A DNA stretch of 64,000 bases from Burkholderiales bacterium UBA2459 (lineage in GTDB: Bacteria; Pseudomonadota; Gammaproteobacteria; Burkholderiales; Burkholderiaceae_E): assembly GCA_002342365.1 (NCBI GenBank), contig DDPV01000019.1:3541-67540 (forward strand), written 5' to 3'. This document shows, piece by piece, positions 27,074-36,025 of the stretch. Numbering within the stretch: position 1 is the first letter of the stretch; each line of letters starts with the position of its first letter. The translations under genes were made by a program, and so were the position numbers. The notes beneath the pieces were generated by a model. It was not told where the DNA came from. It did not search any database and worked only from the letters and a program-made list of their open reading frames with translations.

Positions 27074-28084
27074 GTGGTGCCACCCAACTGGGTGGGCGAC
27101 GCGGTCATGGCCCAGCCTTTGCTCGCACAACTGGCCAGGCGTAGCGAGCTAGCGCGCCTTGCGGTTCTGGCCGATGGCCTGATTGCCGATGTTTTCCGGG
27201 CCATGCCTCAACGCCCCGAGTTGATTCGCTTTCAGGAGCGACACGGTCAATTGCAACTACAAGCGCGCACAAGGCTCGCAAGTCAGCTTCGCAAGGAGCG
27301 CTTTACCCACGCATTGATCCTGCCGCACTCGATCAAATCTGCGCTGATTCCCTGGCTTGCAGGGATTCCACAACGGCGAGGTTACCTCGGCGAACATCGC
27401 TATGGACTGGTCAATTGCCGACCTGCGAAGAGCGCAGTAAAGATCCGCGACCAAAGCATGCACGACTATTACCTGGGTTTGAGCCTGTGCTTTTCGCAAG
27501 CCGCTCAGGCCACGGCACCGAGCCTTGAAGTGGAGCCGCAGGCGCTATTCGAACAGCAAAGGCGCTTTGGGTTGAGCGCTTACTGGGTGTTTGCACCAGG
27601 GGCCGAGTTTGGGCCCTCAAAACAATGGCCGCTTGCCCACTGGCAGTCTCTGGCTAGCCTGTTGCCGCAGGATCAGGTCATCGCGATTTTGGGCGGCGCG
27701 CGCGATCAGCCATTCGGTCTGGCGATCACGCAGAGCGCCAGACCCGGCCAAACCATTGTCAATTTATGCGGCCAAACCAGCATGGCTCAGGCGATTGCGC
27801 TGATTGCCGGCGCCCAGGTCGTCGTTTCCAACGATTCAGGGCTGATGCATGTGGCAGCTGCCCTTCAAAGGCCGCAGCTTGCGGTGTTCGGTTCCACCGA
27901 CCCCAAACATTCAGGTCCGAACAATCCGCAGGCGCTGGTGCATTGGCTCAAGCTTGCCTGCTCGCCCTGCTTTCAGCGCCAGTGTCCGCTTGGCCATTAC
28001 CGTTGTTTGCACGACATTCACCCCGAGGCGCTTGCTCGGGATTTGAAGGGCCTTGCGCAGAAGCCTCTTATGCTTGAATCATGA
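27074..28084 (+). CDS. waaF: Lipopolysaccharide heptosyltransferase II
   Basis: The enzyme adds the second L-glycero-D-manno-heptose to the LPS inner core. The 336-residue GT9 protein shows VPPNWVGDAVMAQPLL at the N-terminus, LILPHSIKSALIPWLAGIP (acceptor side) and the donor-site segment VVSNDSGLMHVAAALQRPQ. A C-terminal cysteine pair occurs in SPCFQRQCPLGHYRC. The start is taken as GTG at 27074. No ATG precedes the conserved N-terminus, though the open frame continues upstream into the zinc-finger gene. The next gene starts inside its stop (ATGA, 4 bp overlap). Confidence 0.93.
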   Translation: MVPPNWVGDAVMAQPLLAQLARRSELARLAVLADGLIADVFRAMPQRPELIRFQERHGQLQLQARTRLASQLRKERFTHALILPHSIKSALIPWLAGIPQRRGYLGEHRYGLVNCRPAKSAVKIRDQSMHDYYLGLSLCFSQAAQATAPSLEVEPQALFEQQRRFGLSAYWVFAPGAEFGPSKQWPLAHWQSLASLLPQDQVIAILGGARDQPFGLAITQSARPGQTIVNLCGQTSMAQAIALIAGAQVVVSNDSGLMHVAAALQRPQLAVFGSTDPKHSGPNNPQALVHWLKLACSPCFQRQCPLGHYRCLHDIHPEALARDLKGLAQKPLMLES

Positions 28085-28530
28085 GAAACAAGCCGCCACC
28101 TTTTCGCTACGACAGCAGCCTTGCAGCCGAAGACGCGATTTACGAGGCGCTTGCCCATGGCGACCTCGAAGCCTTGATGGCGCTTTGGAGCGACGAAGAA
28201 GACAGCGTTTGTATCCATCCTTCGGGGCCGCGTTTGCTGGGTCTTGAAGCCATCAGGCAGTCCTGGGCGATCATCCTCGCGCAAGGCAGCCTTGTGGTTG
28301 ATCGATCGCATATCCAAGTGATTGCAGCCGGCACGATGGCTGTCCACAATCTGATCGAAAGCATCCAGGTGCTTGAAGCTGGACGGGCGCGCGTGTATCA
28401 AATGGCCTGTACCAATGTTTATATGCATGGCAGCCGCGGCTGGCGCATGGTCTTGCACCATGCCGCAGCGCTTCAGAGCGATGCGAATCAGGGGTCTGAA
28501 CCCGCGCCAACAGCACGTGTCTTGCACTGA
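28081..28530 (+). CDS. SnoaL-like / nuclear transport factor 2 fold protein
   Basis: The 149-residue protein has the cone-shaped SnoaL/NTF2 fold pattern. There is an N-terminal helix (AAEDAIYEALAHGDLEALMA) followed by LWSDEEDSVCIHPSGPRLLG and a C-terminal sheet ending RGWRMVLHHAAAL. Such proteins are often annotated as nuclear transport factor 2 family or DUF4440-like. The His in CIHP and the HH pair near the end are conserved in related proteins and may line a pocket. No specific reaction can be assigned. It overlaps waaF by 4 bp and the next gene by 50 bp. Confidence 0.8.
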   Translation: MRNKPPPFRYDSSLAAEDAIYEALAHGDLEALMALWSDEEDSVCIHPSGPRLLGLEAIRQSWAIILAQGSLVVDRSHIQVIAAGTMAVHNLIESIQVLEAGRARVYQMACTNVYMHGSRGWRMVLHHAAALQSDANQGSEPAPTARVLH

Positions 28531-29578
28531 TCGAATCCTGCCAGGCCTGCAGCACTATCGCGCACCCCGGTGGGCGGCCAACGCGCATGTGCAAACCGTG
28601 GTCGCATCGCGACTCAGCCACAAGCCCCCGGTCGGCTACCAGCGCGAAATCTGGTTAACCCCGGACGAGGACCAGATCGCGGTTGATCATGTGCTGCCGA
28701 CCCCGAGTCAAAGCAGGCATCAGGCTGATGTATTGCAGCCGTCTGATGTATTGATCCCGTCTGACGCCACCGGGCACGGCAAGGTGCAATTGGTTCTCTT
28801 TCATGGCCTTGAAGGCAGCTCGCAAAGCCATTACAGCCTTGCGATGATGCATGCCGCATCGCGCCTGGGTTGGAAGGCATGCGTGGTGCACTTTCGCGGC
28901 TGTGGCGGATTGCCCAACCGACAACCGCGCGCCTACCACTCCGGTGACAGCGCTGAAATCGACTGGGTCTTGCGGCGCCTGCGCAGCACGCATAGGGGTT
29001 TTCTTTTCGTGGTGGGTATTTCGCTCGGCGCCAATGCGTTGCTCAAGTGGCTTGGCGAGCAAGGTGAGGCTGCCAATCGGGTGATCGATGCTGCGGCAGG
29101 CGTGTGCGCACCGCAGGATTTGCGCGCCGGCGCCTATGCGCTAGCGCGTGGCATGAACCTGATGTATATGCGTTATTTTTTGAATAGCTTAATCCCCCAT
29201 GCGCTGCGAAGGCTCGAAAGCTTCCCCGGTCTTTACGACCGCGACAGCGTGCTTCAATCGAAAACCTTTATTGAATTTGATGAATATGTCACTGCACCCT
29301 TGCACGGCTTTCAAAGCGCAGAGCACTACTGGGCAAGCAGCTCTTGCGGCCCTTGGCTTGCAGCCATTCGCACCCCCTGCCTGATACTCAACCCTTTAAA
29401 CGATCCCTTTGTTCCGGCAACATCGCTTCGGGCTGCAGCAGGCCTTCATCGGCATGTGAAGCTTGCCTACCCGCGCGACGGCGGCCATGTGGGCTTTATC
29501 CGAGGCGCCTTGCCCGCGGCTATCGACTGGATGCCTCAGCAGCTTTGCGCATGGTTTACGGAGACAGTCTATGGATGA
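28481..29578 (+). CDS. YheT-like alpha/beta hydrolase
   Basis: The 365-residue protein belongs to the YheT/EMB8 (ABHD1/3-like) hydrolases. Recognisable parts are WAANAHVQTVVASR, VLFHGLEGSSQSHYS, VHFRGCGGLPNRQPRAYHSG, the nucleophile elbow VGISLGANALLKW, the Asp in LNPLNDPFVPA and the final His in GGHVGFI. Family substrates are lipid-like esters in eukaryotes; the bacterial substrate is unclear. The ATG at 28481 has weak AGAG upstream; GTG at 28517 is an alternative with less overlap. A loop around residues 82-97 is encoded by an 18-bp tandem repeat. The gene overlaps both neighbours. Confidence 0.88.
   Translation: MRIRGLNPRQQHVSCTDRILPGLQHYRAPRWAANAHVQTVVASRLSHKPPVGYQREIWLTPDEDQIAVDHVLPTPSQSRHQADVLQPSDVLIPSDATGHGKVQLVLFHGLEGSSQSHYSLAMMHAASRLGWKACVVHFRGCGGLPNRQPRAYHSGDSAEIDWVLRRLRSTHRGFLFVVGISLGANALLKWLGEQGEAANRVIDAAAGVCAPQDLRAGAYALARGMNLMYMRYFLNSLIPHALRRLESFPGLYDRDSVLQSKTFIEFDEYVTAPLHGFQSAEHYWASSSCGPWLAAIRTPCLILNPLNDPFVPATSLRAAAGLHRHVKLAYPRDGGHVGFIRGALPAAIDWMPQQLCAWFTETVYG
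28725..28768. repeat. In-frame 18-bp tandem repeat in the hydrolase gene
   Basis: ctgatgtattgcagccgt (28725-28742) and ctgatgtattgatcccgt (28743-28760) match at 15 of 18 bases, and a third unit begins with ctgacgcc. The encoded peptide is ADVLQP, SDVLIP, SDATG, in a loop that is not part of the conserved hydrolase core. The frame is kept because 18 is a multiple of three. Confidence 0.75.
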
Positions 29579-30149
29579 GGCGGTGCTAAAAGCGATGGCG
29601 CGGTGGCCCGATGTCCCTGCGGTTTTTGGCTGGTTGCTGCTTGACCCGCGAGGAGGCTGGCGCTTGGTGCAACGCGATGCGCCAAACTTTGATCCGATCG
29701 TGCACAAGCGCGGTGAGCCGATCACAAGTCCATCGATCATCGACTTTATCGGTCGAAACTATGCCCGAGACGACAAGGGGCGCTGGTTCTGGCAAAACGG
29801 CCCGCAACGGGTCTTTGTGGAGCTCGAAGCGGCCCCGTTGATCTTTCGGGTGCTTGAATCGGCCAACACGCCAACAAGCAAGCAACTGGTCACCCACACC
29901 GGCTACCGGGTTGAGCGGATCAAGGACCCCTGTGTCGACCTGCATGGGCGTTTTTACCTAGCCACTGAGCACGGCCCCGGCATGATTCACGACCTGGACC
30001 TTGCACAGCTCGAGCTTGAAGCGAGCCATGATGATGCGGGCAGCCTGACCTGGCGTTGGCAAAGCCACAGGCAAGTTCAGACCGCTTACACGGTGCCTTT
30101 GATCAAGGAGCCCTCAAGCCACTACGGCTTTGTGTCGCGGCCGCTTTGA
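29571..30149 (+). CDS. Conserved protein of unknown function
   Basis: The 192-residue protein is soluble, with no signal peptide or membrane span. Segments that look conserved are FGWLLLDPRGGWRL, PITSPSIIDFIGRNY, GRWFWQNGPQRVFVELE and KDPCVDLHGRFYLATEHGPG. I recall proteins like this next to YheT hydrolases in Burkholderiales, annotated as a DUF of about 190 residues, possibly DUF2946-like in name, but I am not certain of the number. GGAGAC lies 6 bases before the ATG at 29571, and the start overlaps the hydrolase stop by 8 bp. Its 3' end overlaps the convergent M48 gene by 28 bp. Confidence 0.75.
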   Translation: MDEAVLKAMARWPDVPAVFGWLLLDPRGGWRLVQRDAPNFDPIVHKRGEPITSPSIIDFIGRNYARDDKGRWFWQNGPQRVFVELEAAPLIFRVLESANTPTSKQLVTHTGYRVERIKDPCVDLHGRFYLATEHGPGMIHDLDLAQLELEASHDDAGSLTWRWQSHRQVQTAYTVPLIKEPSSHYGFVSRPL

Positions 30150-31777
30150 GGGCCCATGGCTGCGCGTTCGCTGCGCCAGCGTTGCATCGCTTCACGCAGT
30201 CGTGCGTCGATGGTCGATGCGTGATAAAAATCAGCGTCCTTTGCCGATTGGGCAAGCTTTAACTGCTCAATCGATGCAGCAAGCGCACCTTGCAACCAGA
30301 ACACCTCGGCCCTGGCACGGTGAGTCAAAGCTCGCTCGCCTTGAGCAGCGTAAATCTTGCTCAACAAATCCCAGGCGCGCAGATCATCCTGGCGATCGGC
30401 AAGCAAGGACTCAGCCCAACGCCGCGCTTCGGCCAGACGCTGAGCCCGCAGCAGCAGTTCGGCGTGTGCAAGCACAAGCCGCGGCTGCCGCGCAAAAGCT
30501 TGCAGCGCAGCCTCGCTGCGCTCAATAGCCTCCTGCATCCTGCCCTGACCGGCCAGGGCCTGGATTTGCACACGCTCAAGCGCCGAAGCCGCCGAATCCT
30601 TGTCCACACCCTCTTGCTGCAACAGTTCAGCAGCGACTTGCGCTGCATCATAAGCCTCAGCCCAGCGCAGCTGTGCCTGGCGCACGCTAGCCAGTCCAAA
30701 CCATGCTGCAGCCCTATCGAGTGTGCTTTGTTCTTTGATCTGAGATTCAAAACGTTCTGCTTGACGACGCAATCCATCCACACTCGGATCGATCAAGGCT
30801 TGCATGCGGGCGCGGATCAAGCGAAAACCCAAGGCGTCGGGCCACTGTCGATAGCGCTCCTCGCGAATTCTCGCCTGCATATCCGACATACGCTCGGTGG
30901 TCAGCGGGTGGGTGCGCAAATAAGCCGGGGCTGCCGACTCATAGACCCGCGAGGCGCGCTGAATCCGGCCAAAAAAGCTCACCATGCCCTGCGGGTCAAA
31001 ACCCGCCCGGGTGAGCGTATCAAATCCGATGCGATCCGCTTCGCGTTCGGCATCGCGCGAAAACGAAAGCATCTGGTCCTGAGCCATTTGCTGACCCAGG
31101 GCGATCAAGCCCGGTGTGGCCTGCGGATTGGAGCGGGCAGCCAGCGCGGCCAGCACCAGCCCCACCATTTGCGCAATGCCTGCATCACGACTTTTTCCGA
31201 GCATCCTGGCGATATGCCGTTGCGTGACATGGCCGATCTCGTGGGCAAGCACGCCAGCAAGCTCCGACTCGCTTTCGGCTGCCGCAATCAACCCGGAGTG
31301 CACACCGATAAAGCCGCCGGGCAAGGCAAAAGCATTAAGACTGGCATCGCGCACTAAAAAGAACTCAAACTCCTGGCCGCTTTTTGAAGCATCGACAAGC
31401 CGCCTTCCAAGGGATTGAAGATAGGCAAGCACATCGGGATCCTCCTCATCGGCCTGACTGCGCCGGATGTCGCGCATGATGCTTTCACCCAACTTGCGCT
31501 CGGTTGCCGGCGGCAGGCTTTCTGCAGAAGGGTCACCCAGCGCAGGCAAAGCAGAGGGTTCGGCTCGCGCCGATTTCGCTGACGCGGCAGAAGCCTCACC
31601 ACGCACCGATTTGGCTAAGGTGGCTGAAGACTCAGCACGCGCCGATTGAACCGCTAGCGCCGACGCTTCGCCGCTAGCGGTCTGGACCGGGGCCGCTGCG
31701 ATGGAGGCGGTAAAGGCAAACAACAGCAAGCCGATCGCCGCTGCGCTTGGGTGCTTGCGAAAATCCCAGATCCTCAT
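30122..31777 (-). CDS. Periplasmic M48 metalloprotease with TPR region (BepA/YfgC-like)
   Basis: The 551-residue protein has a signal peptide (cleavage probable after SIAAA near residue 29), a repetitive Ala/Ser/Glu-rich linker (33-80), an M48 peptidase domain with HEIGH at residues 179-183, and a third zinc ligand probable in [12 protein letters not shown] long C-terminal helical region of tetratricopeptide type follows. BepA degrades stalled outer-membrane proteins and assists LptD maturation in E. coli; a similar role is inferred. There is no lipobox. The gene is divergent from moaC with only 17 bp between starts. Confidence 0.9.
   Translation of the reverse strand: MRIWDFRKHPSAAAIGLLLFAFTASIAAAPVQTASGEASALAVQSARAESSATLAKSVRGEASAASAKSARAEPSALPALGDPSAESLPPATERKLGESIMRDIRRSQADEEDPDVLAYLQSLGRRLVDASKSGQEFEFFLVRDASLNAFALPGGFIGVHSGLIAAAESESELAGVLAHEIGHVTQRHIARMLGKSRDAGIAQMVGLVLAALAARSNPQATPGLIALGQQMAQDQMLSFSRDAEREADRIGFDTLTRAGFDPQGMVSFFGRIQRASRVYESAAPAYLRTHPLTTERMSDMQARIREERYRQWPDALGFRLIRARMQALIDPSVDGLRRQAERFESQIKEQSTLDRAAAWFGLASVRQAQLRWAEAYDAAQVAAELLQQEGVDKDSAASALERVQIQALAGQGRMQEAIERSEAALQAFARQPRLVLAHAELLLRAQRLAEARRWAESLLADRQDDLRAWDLLSKIYAAQGERALTHRARAEVFWLQGALAASIEQLKLAQSAKDADFYHASTIDARLREAMQRWRSERAAMGPQSGRDTKP
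31538..31681. repeat. Four degenerate 36-bp (12-residue) repeats in the M48 protease linker
   Basis: Residues 33-80 of the protease divide into [36 protein letters not shown] and [12 protein letters not shown]. These are four 12-residue units with Ser at or near position 1, Glu at position 5 and Ser at position 7. At the DNA level they form a degenerate 36-bp array. The segment joins the signal peptide to the catalytic domain and is probably a flexible tether. Confidence 0.7.
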
Positions 31778-31794
31778 CTTGCTATGATTGTTGC

Positions 31795-32307
31795 ATGAAC
31801 AAAGAGTTCCCCACGCAAGGACTTAGCCACTTTGATGCCGCGGGTCGAGCCGTGATGGTTGATGTCGGAGACAAGCCGATCACAAGCCGAGAGGCAACCG
31901 CGGCGGGCCGCATCAGCATGTTGCCCAGCACACGTCAGCAGGTGAAGGCCGGTGAGACCGGCAAAGGCGATGTGCTGGCGGTAGCCAGGATTGCAGGCAT
32001 CATGGCGGCAAAGCGCACCGCCGAACTGATCCCGCTTTGTCATCCCCTGAGCCTGAGCAAGGTCAGCATCGAATGGCACTGGATTCAACACGATGCGATC
32101 GGCTGCGAAGCCTTTGTGCGCTGCGAAGGGCGCACCGGGGTTGAGATGGAGGCCCTGACCGCGGTACAGATTGCGCTTCTGACCGTTTACGATATGTGCA
32201 AAGCGGTCGACCGCGGCATGGTGATTGACGCGGTGCAACTGATCGAAAAACGAGGGGGTCGCAGCGGACACTGGATTGCCGCCGATCCCCAACGGGTGTT
32301 TCGTTGA
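31795..32307 (+). CDS. moaC: Cyclic pyranopterin monophosphate synthase MoaC
   Basis: MoaC makes cyclic pyranopterin monophosphate from the product of MoaA, in molybdenum cofactor synthesis. The 170-residue protein has [28 protein letters not shown], the active-site segment [24 protein letters not shown] and MCKAVDRGM. The start at 31795 fits the family N-terminus ([17 protein letters not shown] follows). An upstream in-frame start at 31747 would overlap the divergent protease gene. No Shine-Dalgarno is visible. Other moa genes are not in the window. The downstream ABC gene overlaps by 4 bp (TTGA). Confidence 0.96.
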   Translation: MNKEFPTQGLSHFDAAGRAVMVDVGDKPITSREATAAGRISMLPSTRQQVKAGETGKGDVLAVARIAGIMAAKRTAELIPLCHPLSLSKVSIEWHWIQHDAIGCEAFVRCEGRTGVEMEALTAVQIALLTVYDMCKAVDRGMVIDAVQLIEKRGGRSGHWIAADPQRVFR

Positions 32308-34058
32308 TCGCCGTACCGCTTAAACCCTACCCCTTTTTCTTCGGCATCTTGTGGCGTCAGTTCCGCTACCGAACGCTTGCGCTTGCCTTGTTTGCCGCCG
32401 CTGGCATCGGATTGATGGGTTTTGAGCCGATTCTGATGCGCGACCTTGTCGACGCGTTGCAAAAGCAACCGACGCAAAGCGAAGCGATCTGGCAACTGTT
32501 CTTGCTGATTGCGCTGGTCTGGTTTGCCTCAGCCGCCTGCAATCGGCTGCGTGAATGGGTCGATTTGTACACCGCTCCAGAGCTAAGGCTGAAAGCCCAA
32601 ATCGAGGTGTATCACTGGCTTGATCAGCACGCGCCTCGCTTTTTTCAGGACCACCTTGCCGGAAGTCTCGGACAAAAAGTCAAGCAGGCCGGAACCGCTT
32701 CAGTTGCGCTCTTGAGCATCGTGTTTGACGGCTTTATCCGGATGGTGGTGGCGATTCTCATGTCTTTTGTGGTGCTTGCTGCAGCGCCCGGGTATTTTTT
32801 CTGGGTGTTTTTAATTTGGCTCATCGGCTTTGTTGGCCTGTCGATGTGGTTTACCCGCCGTTGTGTTCCACTTTTTAAAGCTTTCGGTGAAGAAATGTCG
32901 GCATCCACTGGCGTGCTCGTCGATATCAACACCCATATGGATGTGGTGCGCGGCAATGCCAAAAGGCTAAACGAGCGCTTGCGCGTGCTTGACTCGCTGC
33001 ACGCTGAGCAGGGTGCGTCGATGAACACCCGCCGCTTTTTGCTCTGGATGATGCTGGTGATGTACAGCGTGCTGCTTGCCTTTCAGTGCGCCTTCATCGC
33101 CATGGGCCTTGATGCATTTTTGAAGGGACACATGGGCGTGGGTGAGGTGGTGATGGTGATCTCGCTGGCTGCGATCCTGGTCACCAACGTATGGGCTTTG
33201 TCGGGTCAGCTGGTTGGTTTTTTTGAACAGGTTGGCATCCTGGGCGCAGCGCTGGCTGTGATTGCCAAACCCCACGACATCCTTGAAGCAGCCAATGCAA
33301 AGCCGCTTCAGGTTCGGGGCGGCGAGATCCGATTTGAAGGCGTAAGTTATCAATATAGAAACGGTCAGCATTTGTTTAACAATCTGAATTTGCACATCGG
33401 TGCTGGCGAGCGCATCGGCCTGGTGGGGCCATCAGGCGCAGGCAAGAGCACGCTGACCAAACTGATTCGTCGTCACTACGATATTCACGCCGGAAGGATT
33501 CTGATCGACGGCCAGGACATCGCACAGGTGACGCTGGACTCTTTGAATCTGGCCATTGCCGATGTGCCGCAGGATCCAGCACTCTTTCATCGCAGCCTGC
33601 GCGAAAACATCGCCTATGCAAAACCCGATGCGCCGGAGGCTGAGTTGTGGGAGGCAGCACAGTCGGCCCATTGCGAACCGTTCATCAACAACCGAAATGA
33701 AGGGCTTGATGTGATCGTCGGCGAGCGCGGCGTGCGCTTATCCGGCGGTGAGCGCCAGCGGGTCGCGATTGCGCGCGCCTTTGTGAAGAATGCGCCGATT
33801 CTGATTCTCGATGAGGCAACGTCGGCACTGGACTCGCAAACCGAGTCCTTGATTCAAGATGCAATCGATCAGCTATGCAAGGGTCGGACGGTGATCGCGA
33901 TTGCGCATCGGCTGTCAACGCTTGCGCGCATGGACCGAATCCTGGTCATGGATCAAGGCAGGATTATTGAGTCGGGCACCCATGACCAGTTGCTTGCCGC
34001 TCAGGGCCACTACGCACTTTTGTGGCAACGCCAATCGGCTGGATTCATCGGCGCATGA
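32304..34058 (+). CDS. ABC transporter, fused permease and ATPase (exporter type)
   Basis: The 584-residue half-transporter has an N-terminal six-span membrane domain (about residues 15-310) and a C-terminal ATPase. The ATPase carries Walker [14 protein letters not shown] (near 373), the signature [15 protein letters not shown] (near 478), Walker [13 protein letters not shown] and the H-loop in [11 protein letters not shown]. It resembles MsbA/HlyB-type exporters; the substrate is unknown. The Q-loop region shows [12 protein letters not shown]. Initiation is at TTG 32304 inside the moaC stop (TTGA), so it depends on coupling to moaC translation. Confidence 0.9.
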   Translation: MIAVPLKPYPFFFGILWRQFRYRTLALALFAAAGIGLMGFEPILMRDLVDALQKQPTQSEAIWQLFLLIALVWFASAACNRLREWVDLYTAPELRLKAQIEVYHWLDQHAPRFFQDHLAGSLGQKVKQAGTASVALLSIVFDGFIRMVVAILMSFVVLAAAPGYFFWVFLIWLIGFVGLSMWFTRRCVPLFKAFGEEMSASTGVLVDINTHMDVVRGNAKRLNERLRVLDSLHAEQGASMNTRRFLLWMMLVMYSVLLAFQCAFIAMGLDAFLKGHMGVGEVVMVISLAAILVTNVWALSGQLVGFFEQVGILGAALAVIAKPHDILEAANAKPLQVRGGEIRFEGVSYQYRNGQHLFNNLNLHIGAGERIGLVGPSGAGKSTLTKLIRRHYDIHAGRILIDGQDIAQVTLDSLNLAIADVPQDPALFHRSLRENIAYAKPDAPEAELWEAAQSAHCEPFINNRNEGLDVIVGERGVRLSGGERQRVAIARAFVKNAPILILDEATSALDSQTESLIQDAIDQLCKGRTVIAIAHRLSTLARMDRILVMDQGRIIESGTHDQLLAAQGHYALLWQRQSAGFIGA

Positions 34059-34072
34059 GGCTTGCACGGGGC

Positions 34073-34969
34073 TCAGGAACGAATGCGCGCAGTTCCATGA
34101 CTGAGAACGATCCGATCGCGCTCGAGTACTTTGGTCTGAAAGGCCAACTCACCAGGCTCCTGGAGCTTCCAGATCGCGGTTTCAAGCGTTTCGCCGGGAT
34201 ACACGGGCGAGGAAAAACGCAGTCCGATTTCAACCAGACGCGATGCGTCATGGTCAGCGCAGCTTGCAATCAGCGATCGCGCAGCAACCCCGAAACTTGC
34301 AAGACCATGCAAGATCGGCTGCTTGAAGCCGGCGGCAATCGCCACCGCGGGATCAGCGTGCAAGGGGTTGTCATCACCCATTAAGCGATACAACAAGGCC
34401 GACTCCGGTCGCGTCTGAAGCCGGTGGCTCAGGTCGGGTGCACGATCCGGCACCGCAACCCTTGCCGCAGGCGCATCGTCTGAGTGCTGCCCTCGGGCTT
34501 GAAAACCGCCATCGCCACGCATGAACGTGGTTTGTGTCATGGTGGCAAGCAATGCGCCGCTTTGTGCATCGCAAAGCTTTCGCTCACTGATCATCAATGC
34601 GCCCTTGCCTTCGCCTTTGTCAATCACATGGGTCACGCGGGAATGGCCAAGCACCTCGCCTTCCACCGGCAGATTTTGATGAAGCATCAAATGCTGCTCG
34701 CCATGGACCAGTTTCACCCAATCAATGCCCGTTGCTGGGTCTTTTGCCCAAAAACCCGGGTAGGCCAGCACCACCGCCATCGTGGGCAGAGCCTGTAAAT
34801 CAAGCTCATAACAAAACCTCAAAGCCTGCGCATCGCTGGGATCACAGCCTGCGCCCAGCGAAAGCGCATAAAGCATGGTGTCGCGTTTGGTGTAGCGATG
34901 CCGAATCGGCTCAAAGGCCCAGTCACGCAGGCGCTGCGCATCGAAGCGAACAGCCTGATCGGCGCTCAT
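34073..34969 (-). CDS. MaoC-like enoyl-CoA hydratase (MFE-2 hydratase 2 type)
   Basis: The 298-residue protein has two hot-dog domains. The hydratase-2 motif sits in the second, YRLMGDDNPLHADPAVAIAA (residues 194-213), with the likely catalytic Asp200 and His205. The first domain (FCYELDLQALPTMAVVLAYP) resembles the N-terminal half of the peroxisomal multifunctional enzyme hydratase. The expected reaction is hydration of trans-2-enoyl-CoA to (R)-3-hydroxyacyl-CoA. It starts inside the stop of the upstream SDR gene (ATGA, 4 bp overlap), suggesting the two act on the same substrate in consecutive steps. Confidence 0.9.
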   Translation of the reverse strand: MSADQAVRFDAQRLRDWAFEPIRHRYTKRDTMLYALSLGAGCDPSDAQALRFCYELDLQALPTMAVVLAYPGFWAKDPATGIDWVKLVHGEQHLMLHQNLPVEGEVLGHSRVTHVIDKGEGKGALMISERKLCDAQSGALLATMTQTTFMRGDGGFQARGQHSDDAPAARVAVPDRAPDLSHRLQTRPESALLYRLMGDDNPLHADPAVAIAAGFKQPILHGLASFGVAARSLIASCADHDASRLVEIGLRFSSPVYPGETLETAIWKLQEPGELAFQTKVLERDRIVLSHGTARIRS

Positions 34970-35877
34970 ACCGGATCCCAGGTAAACACATCGCCAGAGC
35001 GCTCCATGCCGAGGAAATCAGCCTGCAAAGCAGGCATAGCATGGGATGCAAGCGTTTGTGGGCTCCAACCTTCAGAACGATGTACAGACCGTATCGGTCG
35101 GGGCTGGCTCATCAAGAAGATTTCGTTGTTGCGAACCGCAAACACCTGTGCATTGACCGCTTGTGCGGCATCGCTTGCCAAGTACACCGCAAGCGGTGCG
35201 ATCTTTTCAGGCGTCATTTGCTGAATCTTGGCCACCCTCGCCTGTTGCTCCGGGGTGTCGGTGGGAATCGATCCGATCATCCGGCTCCAGGCAAAGGGCG
35301 CAATACAATTCGATCGCACATGGTAGCGCGCCATATCCAAAGCGATGGACTTTGAGAGCGCAACCAGGGCGAGCTTGGCTGCTGCATAGTTGGCCTGCCC
35401 GAGATTGCCGATGAGCCCGGATGTGGAGGTCATGTGCACAAACGATCCCGATTGCTGCTCCTTGAACACATTGGCCGCGGCCCGGCTCATGTAGTAGCTG
35501 CCATACAAATGCACCTTGATGACCGCATCAAAATCATCGTTACTCATTTTGAAAAAGAAACGGTCGCGCAAGATGCCGGCGTTGTTCACCACCGCGTCAA
35601 GTCTGCCGAAGTGGCTGATTGCGGCATCGACCATGCGCTGCGCACTCGCCGCATCGGCGACCGAATCGCTGTTGGCAAGCGCTTGCGCGCCAAGCGCTGT
35701 AATTTCTGCAACCACCGAGGCAGCCGGTCCCTGGTCGTTGCCCTCACCGCTGACACTGGCACCGATATCGTTAACCAGCAGCTTGGCGCCCTCCTGGGCC
35801 ATCGCCAGGGCAATCGCCCGACCGATTCCTCCGCCAGCGCCGGTCACAATCACCACTTTGTCTTGCATCATGCCCAC
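34966..35877 (-). CDS. Short-chain dehydrogenase, (3R)-hydroxyacyl-CoA dehydrogenase (MFE-2) type
   Basis: The 303-residue SDR shows the cofactor loop VTGAGGGIGRAIA (residues 11-23), NNAG (98-101), the catalytic Ser in HMTSTSGLIGN and Tyr164/Lys168 in ANYAAAKLA. The sequence DIGASVSGEGNDQGPAA and the long C-terminal part after LSKSIALDMARYHVRSNCIA match the dehydrogenase domain of the eukaryotic multifunctional enzyme type 2. GTG at 35877 is taken as start because GGGAG lies 8 bases before it; ATGs follow at codons 3 and 4. Coupled to the MaoC gene, it should oxidise the hydratase product. Upstream lies a triple ~20-bp repeat. Confidence 0.88.
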   Translation of the reverse strand: MGMMQDKVVIVTGAGGGIGRAIALAMAQEGAKLLVNDIGASVSGEGNDQGPAASVVAEITALGAQALANSDSVADAASAQRMVDAAISHFGRLDAVVNNAGILRDRFFFKMSNDDFDAVIKVHLYGSYYMSRAAANVFKEQQSGSFVHMTSTSGLIGNLGQANYAAAKLALVALSKSIALDMARYHVRSNCIAPFAWSRMIGSIPTDTPEQQARVAKIQQMTPEKIAPLAVYLASDAAQAVNAQVFAVRNNEIFLMSQPRPIRSVHRSEGWSPQTLASHAMPALQADFLGMERSGDVFTWDPV

Positions 35878-35910
35878 GAGAGCGTCTCCCTGAAGATCAA
35901 GCGCTTATCC

Positions 35911-35970
35911 AACGATCGCTGTGTTGCACAACAAGCATCGCTATGTTTCGACAAGCATCGCTGTGTTGCC
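35911..35970. repeat. Three ~20-bp tandem repeats upstream of the SDR gene
   Basis: Three units lie end to end: 35911-35930, 35931-35950 and 35951-35970. Units two and three begin acaagcatcgct. All three share atcgctgtgttgc or atcgctatgtttc. The common hexamer atcgct recurs at 35915, 35937 and 35957, so spacing is 22 then 20 bases. They occupy the gap between mtgA and the SDR-MaoC pair, 34-93 bases upstream of the SDR start, where its promoter should be. Confidence 0.8.
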
Positions 35971-36025
35971 AAAGTAACAACCCTTATTTTGCAGCAGGAA
36001 CCGCGCTGCGGCCCGCCTTGGCGTT

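Noticed and set aside
28373..28480. In-frame N-terminal extension of the YheT-like hydrolase
   Set aside because: It lies inside the SnoaL-like gene in another frame, and the extra residues do not resemble hydrolase N-termini.
30290..31357. A 355-codon open frame on the plus strand opposite the M48 protease
   Set aside because: It mirrors the protease gene, has no recognisable domain, and long antisense frames are expected in GC-rich coding DNA. The opposite strand has clear HEIGH and TPR evidence.
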